From an uncultured Victivallis sp. (lineage in GTDB: Bacteria > Verrucomicrobiota > Lentisphaeria > Victivallales > Victivallaceae), in NCBI GenBank assembly GCA_944389895.1, contig CALXOA010000128.1, positions 1 through 64,000 on the forward strand: a stretch of 64,000 bases of DNA, read 5' to 3'. Positions 51,410 to 59,564 of the stretch are shown one piece after another. The number at the start of each line of letters is the position of its first letter. Positions within the stretch are counted from its first letter, which is position 1. The position numbers were made by a program, and so were the translations under genes. Under the pieces are notes generated by a model, which did not search any database, was not told where the DNA came from, and saw only the letters and a list, made by a program, of their open reading frames with translations.

Positions 51410-52315
51410 CTACTTTCCCGCCCGTTTCCAGAGACTCGGCATCACGATATCGGCTTCGAGATCTGTAAATTTCCGCCCGAGCTCTTCGAGAGACTCGATG
51501 TCTACGGGACGCTCGAACAACTGAATATCTTCCTTCAACTGCTCCATGTAATCCACCCCGAACACCAGATGGCTGACCGCCGGAGCCAGACGCCGCACGT
51601 ACCCCAGTGCCACTTCAACCGGAGAGAGATGACGGGCATGACAGAAGCGTTGAATTTCCGTTACCATGGGCCGCGCCCGTTTCAGGAACTCAGGGACTTC
51701 CTCTTCCGTCATCAACAGCAATCCCTGAAGGAAAGCGCTTCTGGTATGGATTCGAGTTCCATGCCGGGCAGCGAGTTCGAAAATTCCGGCACGTTCCATC
51801 CGCTGATCGCAAATGCTGCAGGGCATCTGGAGAAAATCCACCGCCGGATTTAAAATACCGGCCCGTGCTTCCTCCACCTCATAAACGGAAACCCCTGTCG
51901 CCCGGACCAGGCCTTCACGCTTTAAACCGGCCAGAGCATCTAGTTTAGCCGGATCAAAAACATATTCGGCAGTATGAAACAAAAAGACATCCAGATAATC
52001 AGTCCGCATCCGTTCCAGCGTCCGTAACACCCCGGTGCGGATCACGGAAAAATATCGCTCCTCGGGAACATCATCCAGAGAATGCGGGAGAAGTTTCGAT
52101 ATCAGGGTCAGTTTCTCCCGGGGTACAGGACTCTTTTTCAGAAAAGTTCCGACGATCTCCTCCGCGCAACCGTAGGCATCAGCCGTATCGATATTGTCAA
52201 TTCCATGTTCGACAGCGAATTCCAGCATCCGGACCGCTTCAGACTCCTTTGGTCTGCATTGTCCCCTGATCCCGTAGTCCATACCGAACTGCACAGTTCC
52301 CAGAGCCAGTTTCAT
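51410..52315 (-). CDS. Aldo/keto reductase
   Basis: A 301-residue TIM-barrel NADPH oxidoreductase. The catalytic tetrad is visible: Asp43 and Tyr48 (DTADAYG), Lys74 (ISKLL) and His114 (FLFHTAEY). It starts GTVQFGMDYGI, as in sugar-acting members found in surface-glycan loci. It lies 24 bases after pseI and 10 before the CMP-transferase gene, so a step on the nonulosonate or its precursor is likely, perhaps together with the class III aminotransferase. The exact substrate is unknown. Confidence 0.9.
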   Translation of the reverse strand: MKLALGTVQFGMDYGIRGQCRPKESEAVRMLEFAVEHGIDNIDTADAYGCAEEIVGTFLKKSPVPREKLTLISKLLPHSLDDVPEERYFSVIRTGVLRTLERMRTDYLDVFLFHTAEYVFDPAKLDALAGLKREGLVRATGVSVYEVEEARAGILNPAVDFLQMPCSICDQRMERAGIFELAARHGTRIHTRSAFLQGLLLMTEEEVPEFLKRARPMVTEIQRFCHARHLSPVEVALGYVRRLAPAVSHLVFGVDYMEQLKEDIQLFERPVDIESLEELGRKFTDLEADIVMPSLWKRAGK

Positions 52316-52339
52316 GAATACACCTCTTCCCCCGCGGCC

Positions 52340-53389
52340 TCACTTGTCCGATAAAGGCCGGAATCCTTCCACATCCTCCGCAAGAAGAGGTTTTCCTCTT
52401 TCCAGCTTCCGAGATGCACGTTTTCCCAACACCGCCTCATAGTAACGCGGATGCAATCCGTCACCGGGGCGAATGCACCTGATGTTCCGTTCCGTGAAAA
52501 ATCCTCCCGCGGGAATATCCTCGCAGATGTAAACGGAACGGCGGAAAATCAATGATTTTTGCTCCGCCTCGCTCAATGCGTAACTGACCGTACCACGGGC
52601 AGCGGCGACCCGACGTCCTTCCACCACCAGTTGCGCCATCTCCTGCGGTTCCGCGGAAAAGGCACTGTCCACCCCGCCGTCCCGGCGGGAGAGCGTAAAA
52701 TGCTTTTCAATGATCTGCGCGCCAAGGGCAATCGCACCGAGCGCAACCCCGATCCCCTTTGTATGGTCGGAAAGACCGATTCCGCACTGCGGGAAACGTT
52801 TCTGCATGTCCGGGATGGTCAGAAGGTTGCTGGCCTCGGGGGGAGCCGGATAAACACTTGTACATTTCAGCAGGGAAACGGGGCCGCTCCCCTCCCGTTC
52901 CAGCACGGCAACCGCTTCGGCAATCTCTTCCGGACCAATCAACCCGACTGATAGAATCACCGGTTTTCCGGTCGCGGCAACCCGCTTCAACAACGGGATG
53001 TCTCCATTTTCAAACGCGGCGATCTTATAGATCGGAACTCCCAGTTTTTCCAGAAAATCCACAGAGGAGACATCAAACGGCGTGGAAAACCCGATGATCC
53101 CCCGCTCCCGGCAACGTTTCAGAATCGGCTCATGCCACTCCCAGGGCATGGCAGCTTCGCAATACAACTCGTAAAGTGTCCGCCCACACCATAGACTGGA
53201 GGGGTCTTTGATCAGAAAATTACCGGAACGGGTATCCAATGTCATTGTATCTGCGGTATAAGTCTGCAACTTCAAAGCATCGACACCGGCTTCAGCCGCA
53301 GCATCCACAATCCGCAATGCCCGCTCCAGCGAACCATTGTGATTTCCGGACATCTCCGCGACAACGAACACTCCATCATTCCGCATCAT
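52340..53389 (-). CDS. pseI: Pseudaminic acid synthase
   Basis: A 349-residue NeuB-family synthase. It condenses phosphoenolpyruvate with 2,4-diacetamido-trideoxy-altrose (or a relative) to give the nonulosonic acid. The barrel has AEMSGNHNGSLERAL, KLQTYTADTMTL and IGLSDHTKG with the PEP/metal residues, then IIEKHFTL and DSAFS. The C-terminal SAF antifreeze-like domain begins near residue 280 (RRSVYICEDIPAG) and caps the active site. The start at 53389 (or the next codon) overlaps the upstream fusion gene by 14 bases. Confidence 0.92.
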   Translation of the reverse strand: MMRNDGVFVVAEMSGNHNGSLERALRIVDAAAEAGVDALKLQTYTADTMTLDTRSGNFLIKDPSSLWCGRTLYELYCEAAMPWEWHEPILKRCRERGIIGFSTPFDVSSVDFLEKLGVPIYKIAAFENGDIPLLKRVAATGKPVILSVGLIGPEEIAEAVAVLEREGSGPVSLLKCTSVYPAPPEASNLLTIPDMQKRFPQCGIGLSDHTKGIGVALGAIALGAQIIEKHFTLSRRDGGVDSAFSAEPQEMAQLVVEGRRVAAARGTVSYALSEAEQKSLIFRRSVYICEDIPAGGFFTERNIRCIRPGDGLHPRYYEAVLGKRASRKLERGKPLLAEDVEGFRPLSDK

Positions 53390-54596
53390 AATACAACCTG
53401 AAGAAATCACGCTCTTGTGCAACCACCCGAAATCCGGCCCGCTGAAAACAGACCAGCGACGCTGCATTTTCCTTTTTGATCTTCGCCACGATCGACTCAC
53501 CCGGAAATTCCGACCTGAAACGGCGGCAACCGGCAGCCAGAATCACGCTGCCGCAGGACCTGCCGCGAAAAGGCGCACTCAAACTGAAGCTGACGATTGC
53601 CTCATCTGCGGATCTTTCAGGCTGAAACCGTATCTGCCCGACAAATTCACCGACTGTATTTCGAACGATGTAAAAACGCCCCCCCACCTCTCCGAGCCTC
53701 TCGGCATACCAGCGACAATGCGTTTTCCAATCGATCTTCCCGCTCTGAAAAGAATTGGCACGAACCAGTTCATCGTTGGCAAGCTCAAACACAACACGGC
53801 AATCTTCCGGTGACGCCGGATTCAAAACAAACTCAAACCGCCGGAAGAAATTACAATCCTCACGAAAATCCCGGAGTTCTCCCGGGACCGATTTCACGGT
53901 CTCCAGCGTCACGCGGCTGGAATAAGGAAGCCCGGCAATAATCCGTTCGACAGGCAATTCTCCGGCACCGAGGTGAATATGGGAATCCTGAACCGCATGG
54001 ATGGAGTCAAGGTCACTCAGATGAAACATCGCAGGCTCAAACTTCATCAGCTCTTCGACATATTCATAAGGTTCACGGTGCAGGAAGTTCGCCGCGCAGA
54101 CCGCATGCACGAAATCCAGACAGAAACCACATCCAGTGTATTCCATCACCTGGTGTAACTCCTCCGGCGTACTGCCACGACACTCTTTCGCTGCACAAAT
54201 CGAAGGAACCGGAACGCACGGTTTGTTTTCAATCAACGCCCGCGACTCCCGGAAAGAAGCCAGCTGTAGTGCGGTTTCCTCGATCGCCCCGTCACAACCA
54301 CCATGAAAGATAATGTACGGAGTTTGCAGACGATCAGCAAACTGTTTTACCTCACCATACTTTTCGAGGTTGTCTCTCCGCAACTCCCGCAGTGCCAGAT
54401 TGAAACCATGTGCCGAGTGTGGAGCGTGGATCACAAACGGATAGGGTTCCTTCTCCCAGGCGCTCAGAGCCGGCAGCGATCCCGGGACCACATACAACTC
54501 GACATAATCGAAAATTCCCTGACGATAGAGTCTCGTAGCCTCTTCGTGATAACAATCGAAATTCGTCGACCAGAGCTTTAAGCCGATTCGATGCAT
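53376..54596 (-). CDS. Fusion of an AP-endonuclease-like TIM barrel and a PseH-like N-acetyltransferase
   Basis: A 406-residue two-domain protein. Residues about 1-245 form a xylose-isomerase/AP-endonuclease-2 barrel. It keeps what looks like the nine metal ligands of endonuclease IV: His57, His98, Glu123, Asp161, His164, His192, Asp204, His206 and Glu232. Residues about 255-406 are a GNAT domain with NDELVRANSF and DWKTHCRWYAERL, very like the acetyltransferase (PseH/SpsD) of pseudaminic acid synthesis. The gene sits between pseC and pseI, exactly where acetylation and UDP removal (PseH, PseG) are needed. No PseG is present in the window, so the barrel may replace it. That is a hypothesis. 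Confidence 0.85.
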   Translation of the reverse strand: MHRIGLKLWSTNFDCYHEEATRLYRQGIFDYVELYVVPGSLPALSAWEKEPYPFVIHAPHSAHGFNLALRELRRDNLEKYGEVKQFADRLQTPYIIFHGGCDGAIEETALQLASFRESRALIENKPCVPVPSICAAKECRGSTPEELHQVMEYTGCGFCLDFVHAVCAANFLHREPYEYVEELMKFEPAMFHLSDLDSIHAVQDSHIHLGAGELPVERIIAGLPYSSRVTLETVKSVPGELRDFREDCNFFRRFEFVLNPASPEDCRVVFELANDELVRANSFQSGKIDWKTHCRWYAERLGEVGGRFYIVRNTVGEFVGQIRFQPERSADEAIVSFSLSAPFRGRSCGSVILAAGCRRFRSEFPGESIVAKIKKENAASLVCFQRAGFRVVAQERDFFRLYYDAE

Positions 54597-55732
54597 CGCT
54601 TCAATGCTCCACAGATATACTCCAGATCCGCCGCGGTCAGATCCGGATAGAGCGGCAGACTGACTTCCCGCCGGTAGAACTCCTCCGCCACAGGGAAGTC
54701 ACCCGCACTATATCCGAATTTCCGCCGATAGTAAGGCTGGAGATGAACCGGAATGTAATGAACCTGCAGATGAAGGCCGGCACCTTTCAGTCGCTCGAAC
54801 AACTCCGGCTTCGAATAACTCCGCCCGGAAAAATCGACCAGCAGAGGGCAGAGGTGAAAACAGGCCTCTGAAAAAGGCCGTTCACTCAATAAAGAGACGC
54901 CGGACAGGGCCGCCAGCACCTCGCGGTAGAACGCCACGATCTCCCGACGACGGCGCCGGAACTGCCCGATCCGCTTCAGCTGGGAGCGACCGAGCGCTGC
55001 CTGAAGGTCGTTCATTCGATAATTGACCCCCAGATCCTGCATCTCATAATACCATGGCCCGTCATTCCGCTCCAACCGCTCCGGATCTCGGGTCACACCA
55101 TGGGAACGAAGCATCAGCAGTCGTTCATACACTCCCGGATCATTGGTCGTGACAGCCCCCCCCTCCCCGGTGGTGATCGTCTTGACTGGATGAAATGAAA
55201 ACACGGTACAGTCGGAATAACGGCAACTGCCGACTTTTTCTCCGCGGTATTCCGAACCGATCGCATGGGCGGCGTCTTCGACAACTCGTAAGCCATGTTT
55301 CCGGGCGATGCCGGAAACAGCTTCCATATCGCAGGATTGACCGGCGTAATGGACCGGCACAATCACCCGGGTATGCGGAGTGATCGCCGCTTCCAGCTTT
55401 GCCGGATCGAGATTTCCCGTGTCCGGTTCGATATCGACGAAACGGACGGCTGCACCGGTGTAAAGCATGCAGTTCGCCGACGAAAGGAAGGTGTTGGGCG
55501 AAGTGATTCCTTCCTCCCCTGCCCCGACTCCGAGTGCCAGCATGGCAAGATGAAGTCCGGCGGTTGCGGAGGAGACCGCCACACAATATTTCGCACCGGT
55601 ATAACGACACAGCTCCGCCTCGAAAGCGGCGACCTCCGGCCCCTGAGTCAGGAAATCGGATTGCAGAACCCCGCGGACCGCCTCGATGTCCTCCCCGGAA
55701 ATGCTCTGCCGCCCGTAACCATACCGTTTCAT
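54578..55732 (-). CDS. pseC: UDP-4-amino-4,6-dideoxy-N-acetyl-altrosamine transaminase
   Basis: A 384-residue DegT/DnrJ/EryC1 aminotransferase. The PLP lysine is Lys184 (FHPVKTITTGEGG), and GITSPNTFLSSANC and DAAHAIGSEY are typical for PseC. It aminates the 4-keto product of PseB with glutamate. The ATG at 55732 has GGAG eight bases upstream; the GTG two codons earlier overlaps the pseB stop and is less likely. The 3' end overlaps the fusion gene start by 19 bases. Confidence 0.93.
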   Translation of the reverse strand: MKRYGYGRQSISGEDIEAVRGVLQSDFLTQGPEVAAFEAELCRYTGAKYCVAVSSATAGLHLAMLALGVGAGEEGITSPNTFLSSANCMLYTGAAVRFVDIEPDTGNLDPAKLEAAITPHTRVIVPVHYAGQSCDMEAVSGIARKHGLRVVEDAAHAIGSEYRGEKVGSCRYSDCTVFSFHPVKTITTGEGGAVTTNDPGVYERLLMLRSHGVTRDPERLERNDGPWYYEMQDLGVNYRMNDLQAALGRSQLKRIGQFRRRRREIVAFYREVLAALSGVSLLSERPFSEACFHLCPLLVDFSGRSYSKPELFERLKGAGLHLQVHYIPVHLQPYYRRKFGYSAGDFPVAEEFYRREVSLPLYPDLTAADLEYICGALKRCIESA

Positions 55733-55734
55733 CC

Positions 55735-56730
55735 TCACAACTCCTGAATCATGCGGCGCATGTCATCCACAGAGAGCCATTGCGTATTGTTCCCCGAATG
55801 GTACTCGAAATCGTCGGCCACCGCCCGCGCTTCGGAATAACGACTGCGGTCAAAACCGAAAAACTCCATTTCAGGAAGGATGATATAGTATTTTTCCAGT
55901 TCGATCGTGTTCCGGGCATCTTCCTTCGTAATCATCTGTTCGTGAATTTTCTCGCCGGGACGGATGCCGACCTCAACGGTTTTCACGCCGGGAGCCACCG
56001 CTTCCGCCAGATCCCGGATGTACATCGAAGGAATTTTCCGCACGAAAAGTTCACCGCCCTGCATCGTCTGAAGAGCCTCGAGAACCATCTCCACCGCCTG
56101 TTCAAGCCGAAGCCAGAAACGGGTCATCTTGTAATCGGTGATCGGCAACTCCGTCGCGCCTTTTCTGACCAGTTCCCGGAAAAACGGAATCACCGAACCA
56201 CGCGACCCGGCAACGTTCCCGTAGCGCACGACGGCAAAGCGGGTTCCGGTTCCTCCCGCATAGGAATTTCCGGCAATGAACAATTTGTCGGAACACAACT
56301 TGGTTGCGCCGTAGAGATTCAGTGGAGCACACGCCTTGTCGGTACTGAGTGCAACCACCCGCTGGACACCGCGATCAATCGCGGCATCAATCACATTCTG
56401 GGCCCCGAGCACATTGGTTTTCACCGCTTCAAAAGGATTGTATTCACATGCGGGCACCTGTTTCAGCGCCGCAGCATGCACCACGATATCGACCCGGTTG
56501 AAGGCCCGCATCAACCGTTCCCGATCACGCACATCCCCTATGAAAAAACGCAATTTCTCCTCGAATCGCCGGAATTCGGGCAGATTTGCCATCTCAAACT
56601 GTTTAAATTCATCGCGGGAAAAAACAATCACCCGCTCCAGATGGGGATAGTGCTCCAGAATATACCGGATAAATTTTTTCCCGAAGGATCCGGTCCCGCC
56701 GGTGACCAAAACGGTCTTGCCATTCAACAT
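55735..56730 (-). CDS. pseB: UDP-N-acetylglucosamine 4,6-dehydratase (inverting)
   Basis: The first enzyme of pseudaminic acid synthesis, an extended short-chain dehydrogenase of 331 residues. NAD-binding VTGGTGSFGKKF is at the N-terminus, and the catalytic Asp131, Lys132 and Tyr140 lie in STDKACAPLNLYGATK, as in the inverting FlaA1/PseB group. It oxidises, dehydrates and inverts C5 of UDP-GlcNAc. GGAGG ten bases before the ATG supports the start. It heads the ten-gene operon with promoter at 56805-56833. Confidence 0.95.
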   Translation of the reverse strand: MLNGKTVLVTGGTGSFGKKFIRYILEHYPHLERVIVFSRDEFKQFEMANLPEFRRFEEKLRFFIGDVRDRERLMRAFNRVDIVVHAAALKQVPACEYNPFEAVKTNVLGAQNVIDAAIDRGVQRVVALSTDKACAPLNLYGATKLCSDKLFIAGNSYAGGTGTRFAVVRYGNVAGSRGSVIPFFRELVRKGATELPITDYKMTRFWLRLEQAVEMVLEALQTMQGGELFVRKIPSMYIRDLAEAVAPGVKTVEVGIRPGEKIHEQMITKEDARNTIELEKYYIILPEMEFFGFDRSRYSEARAVADDFEYHSGNNTQWLSVDDMRRMIQEL

Positions 56731-56749
56731 GAGAAATCAGCCTCCATGA

Positions 56750-56797
56750 CGATACGATGCGCAAAACAATTTCCTTTCCCTGAGGGATATCGTATCG
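56750..56797 (-). repeat. 9-bp inverted repeat at the pseB transcript start
   Basis: CGATACGAT (56750-56758) pairs exactly with ATCGTATCG (56789-56797). The outer end lies about 8 bases downstream of the predicted -10, so the repeat could be an operator or a 5' hairpin in the leader. Confidence 0.45.
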
Positions 56798-56804
56798 GAA
56801 CAGA

Positions 56805-56833
56805 AAAATAGCATGACTACGATGTTTTGTCAA
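56805..56833 (-). promoter_or_regulatory. Predicted promoter of the nonulosonic acid operon
   Basis: On the minus strand a consensus TTGACA (56828-56833) and TATTTT (56805-56810) are 17 bases apart, 75 bases before the pseB ATG. Confidence 0.65.
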
Positions 56834-56912
56834 ATGATGTCCCCCCGGGAACAAGGCAGTTCTCACCGAACAATTCCAGGAAGATGTAAAACAAAATAAC
56901 ATGCCGGATATC

Positions 56913-56941
56913 TTGTTTTTCAAAATCCACCGAACTATATT
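56913..56941 (+). promoter_or_regulatory. Predicted promoter of the PseA-type gene
   Basis: TTGTTT (56913-56918) and TATATT (56936-56941) are 17 bases apart, 74 bases before the ATG at 57016. Confidence 0.55.
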
Positions 56942-57015
56942 AAGAATGGGAAAGTATGTCAACAGTTCTTTCTGCAACCTTCTCACCAACTGTTGTAAGC
57001 ACGGGATGATAAATT

Positions 57016-58032
57016 ATGGCTTATACGATCGAGAAATGCCGGAGATGCGGTTTTATTCTGAACACCCGTCCCAATCTGAAGAGTGTCGATGGAGTCTGTT
57101 CCGCCTGTCTGAACCACGACAAGAAAAAAAACATTGATTTCCTTTCCAGACAACGCTGGTTGACGGATTACATTGCAACCAATAAAACCAATCCGAGATA
57201 TGATTGCCTCGTTGCCGTTTCCGGCGGTAAAGATTCCACAACCATAGTCCGAAAGCTCTTTGAAGACCACGGAGTGAAAAAAGCCCTGCTGGTCAACGTC
57301 ACGGAAGAGTTCACCCATACCAGAACCGGGATTCACAATCTGAACAACATCGTCCAGCGCTACAACTGTGATCTTCTTACGTACAGAATCAATCCACATG
57401 AACTGGCGGAACATATGGTCAGGGAACTGACTGAATATCTCCATCCACTGAAATGGCTTGAGGAACAGATCTATCAGATCCCGCTAGAGGTCGCCCGTAA
57501 TTACGGAATCAAACTGGTCTTTTACGGCGAAAATGCGGAATTTGAATATGGGTCTGCGGAGTCGCTGGATATTTTTCACCCCGCCTCCGACGATCAGTTG
57601 AAGGTCATTTACATGGGGGCAATCTACCCGTATGCGGCCCAGGAATGGTACAAGATGGCCCAGGAAGTCGGTTTTCTTGATCTGAATTACTTCAATGAAT
57701 GGCAACGGCACGGTCAGATCGAAAATTACTCTCAAGTCGACAGCATCGGTTACAATATGGGAGTATGGACGAAATTCGTAAAATTCGGTTTTCAGCGGGT
57801 CAGCGATATGGCATGCCGCTTCGTCCGAGACGGCGTCATGTCGTATGAACAGGGCCAATCGCTGATTAAACAGTATGATCACGTCTGTGACCCCAGTTCA
57901 AAACGTGACTTCTGCAGAACCATCGGCATCACCGAAGAGTATTTCGACGCCATGGTTGACAAGCACGCGAATCGTGACCTGGTCGTCAAAGACATCAACG
58001 GCGTCTGGCGGCGCAAAGATCTGCTGGACTGA
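57016..58032 (+). CDS. pseA: N-acetyl sugar amidotransferase (PseA/WbpG family)
   Basis: A 338-residue protein. It has an N-terminal zinc finger (Cys8, Cys11, Cys28, Cys31) and an ATP-pyrophosphatase loop SGGKDS at 69-74. PseA and WbpG turn an acetamido group of a nonulosonate or sugar into acetamidino using ammonia. Their presence next to pseB-pseC-pseI suggests that the final sugar is an acetamidino-pseudaminic acid. No HisH/HisF-type partner is nearby, as for Campylobacter PseA. Base composition is visibly more AT-rich than the housekeeping regions. Confidence 0.88.
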   Translation: MAYTIEKCRRCGFILNTRPNLKSVDGVCSACLNHDKKKNIDFLSRQRWLTDYIATNKTNPRYDCLVAVSGGKDSTTIVRKLFEDHGVKKALLVNVTEEFTHTRTGIHNLNNIVQRYNCDLLTYRINPHELAEHMVRELTEYLHPLKWLEEQIYQIPLEVARNYGIKLVFYGENAEFEYGSAESLDIFHPASDDQLKVIYMGAIYPYAAQEWYKMAQEVGFLDLNYFNEWQRHGQIENYSQVDSIGYNMGVWTKFVKFGFQRVSDMACRFVRDGVMSYEQGQSLIKQYDHVCDPSSKRDFCRTIGITEEYFDAMVDKHANRDLVVKDINGVWRRKDLLD

Positions 58033-58089
58033 GCAACTGCCGTTGATGCCGGGATAACGGAAAATTCCCTCTGTTTTACTCTCCCGCTA

Positions 58090-58117
58090 TTGAAAAAAAG
58101 CCGTGGAGATGTAATAT
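58090..58117 (+). promoter_or_regulatory. Weak predicted promoter for the GNAT gene
   Basis: TTGAAA (58090-58095) and TAATAT (58112-58117) are 16 bases apart, but 185 bases before the ATG at 58302. The intervening stretch holds no gene I can support. Confidence 0.3.
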
Positions 58118-58301
58118 TTTCTTACTTGATCTGTTGAAGGGAATGCCGGGAGGCTGATGGTTGCAGTTCGCCGAAGAGAAACTTTTCCCGGGGAGAAGTC
58201 GATTTTTCTACGCAACGTCATACCGTCTGTCTTGAGATCATCGCGGATGGAGCTGAGAAAAAATTCTGTTCCCGGCAGAAAACATATATCGGAGTATCTG
58301 A

Positions 58302-58853
58302 ATGATTCCAACGGATGAATTGCACGGAAAATCGATCTCTCTGCGCCCGTTGCTGGAGAAAGATTGTACCGTTGAATACCTCAATTGGCTCAAAGACCCT
58401 GAAGTGAACCGTTTTCTGGAGAGTCGCTGGGACGAACAGAGTCTGGATACCATAAAAAGTTTTGTAAAATCAGTCTGCGACTCTTCCCACAGTTTTCTGT
58501 TCGCGATCATTGCAGATGACGATCTTCACATCGGCAATCTCAAAATTGGTCCGATTCACCCGATTTACCGTTGTGCCGACATCGGTTACCTGATCGGCAA
58601 AAAGAACTACTGGGGGCGTGGTATCGCCACTGAAGCAGTAGGACTGGCAACCGAATGGGCATTCCGGAAGTTGAAGTTGCATCGACTTCAAGGCGGGGTC
58701 TATGTGGATAACCGGGCAAGCTGCCGGGTATTTGAAAAAAACGGATACTCTCTGGAAGGGATATTACACAAAAAATACCTGCTGTACAGAAACGGTCCCT
58801 ATACAGACTGCCGTCTTTACAGTCTGCTGGCCGGGGATTTCCTTCTCCGTTAG
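58302..58853 (+). CDS. GNAT N-acetyltransferase (RimJ/RimL-like)
   Basis: A 183-residue acetyltransferase. The pattern ISLRPLLEKDC at the start, the acetyl-CoA loop KKNYWGRGIATEAV and NRASCRVFEKNGY are RimJ/RimL-type. Close relatives occur in pseudaminic and legionaminic acid loci, acetylating the amino sugar intermediate. It could therefore be a second PseH-like enzyme beside the fused one, or modify the glycan. CGGAG seven bases before the ATG supports the start. Confidence 0.88.
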   Translation: MIPTDELHGKSISLRPLLEKDCTVEYLNWLKDPEVNRFLESRWDEQSLDTIKSFVKSVCDSSHSFLFAIIADDDLHIGNLKIGPIHPIYRCADIGYLIGKKNYWGRGIATEAVGLATEWAFRKLKLHRLQGGVYVDNRASCRVFEKNGYSLEGILHKKYLLYRNGPYTDCRLYSLLAGDFLLR

Positions 58854-58957
58854 AAAAAGGCGGCATTCCGGCGATGCCGTTCCTGCCGCTCAGGCCGCAG
58901 AAAGCGGAGGAAGGTTCAAGCAACCCGGCCTCATCCTTCAAGGTGGAATAAAACAAA

Positions 58958-59548
58958 ATGAAAAAACCGGAAGTTCCGCTCAATTGTCTGTTTCAGGGGT
59001 GTTACAACCCCGAGTTCGAAGCAGAAATCAGAAAATGCAAGGATCAGTGTTACCGATACAATCAACTCAATCCCAATGATCGGGAAGCGCAGCTCGCCAT
59101 TCTTTCCGATCTGCTGGGCGGAATGGGGGAGAATGTCGTCTTCACTCCCCCTTTCTGGTGCGATTACGGGTACAACATCACGGTCGGCGATTTTTTCTAC
59201 GCCAACCATAACCTGATCATCACCGACGGAGCGAAAGTCTCGTTCGGCAACCACGTGTTCATTGCTCCGAACTGCTGCTTTACTACGGCGGAGCACCCCA
59301 TCGATCCGGAACAACGCCGAGCCGGTCTGGAGATCGCAAAACCGATCAGGATCGGCAACAATGTCTGGATCGGCGCGGGAACCACGGTTCTGGCCGGTGT
59401 CACCATCGGGGATAATTCGGTGATCGGCGCGGGAAGCGTGGTATCCAGATCCATTCCGGAAAACGTTGTTGCCGTCGGAGTCCCCTGCCGGGTGCTGAGA
59501 AGCATCACCGAAGAGGACAAATATCGTTATCCGCTCTACCAGAAATGA
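58958..59548 (+). CDS. Maltose/galactoside O-acetyltransferase-like protein
   Basis: A 196-residue left-handed beta-helix acetyltransferase (LbH_MAT_GAT type). The N-terminal helix region is followed by hexapeptide repeats. The catalytic His is in TTAEHPID and the acetyl-CoA loop is NNVWIGAGTTVLAGVTIG. Family members O-acetylate sugars in the cytosol. The position near the nonulosonic acid genes suggests O-acetylation of the glycan. The next gene starts 16 bases downstream. Confidence 0.92.
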   Translation: MKKPEVPLNCLFQGCYNPEFEAEIRKCKDQCYRYNQLNPNDREAQLAILSDLLGGMGENVVFTPPFWCDYGYNITVGDFFYANHNLIITDGAKVSFGNHVFIAPNCCFTTAEHPIDPEQRRAGLEIAKPIRIGNNVWIGAGTTVLAGVTIGDNSVIGAGSVVSRSIPENVVAVGVPCRVLRSITEEDKYRYPLYQK

Positions 59549-59564
59549 GTCTCCACAACCGCCA

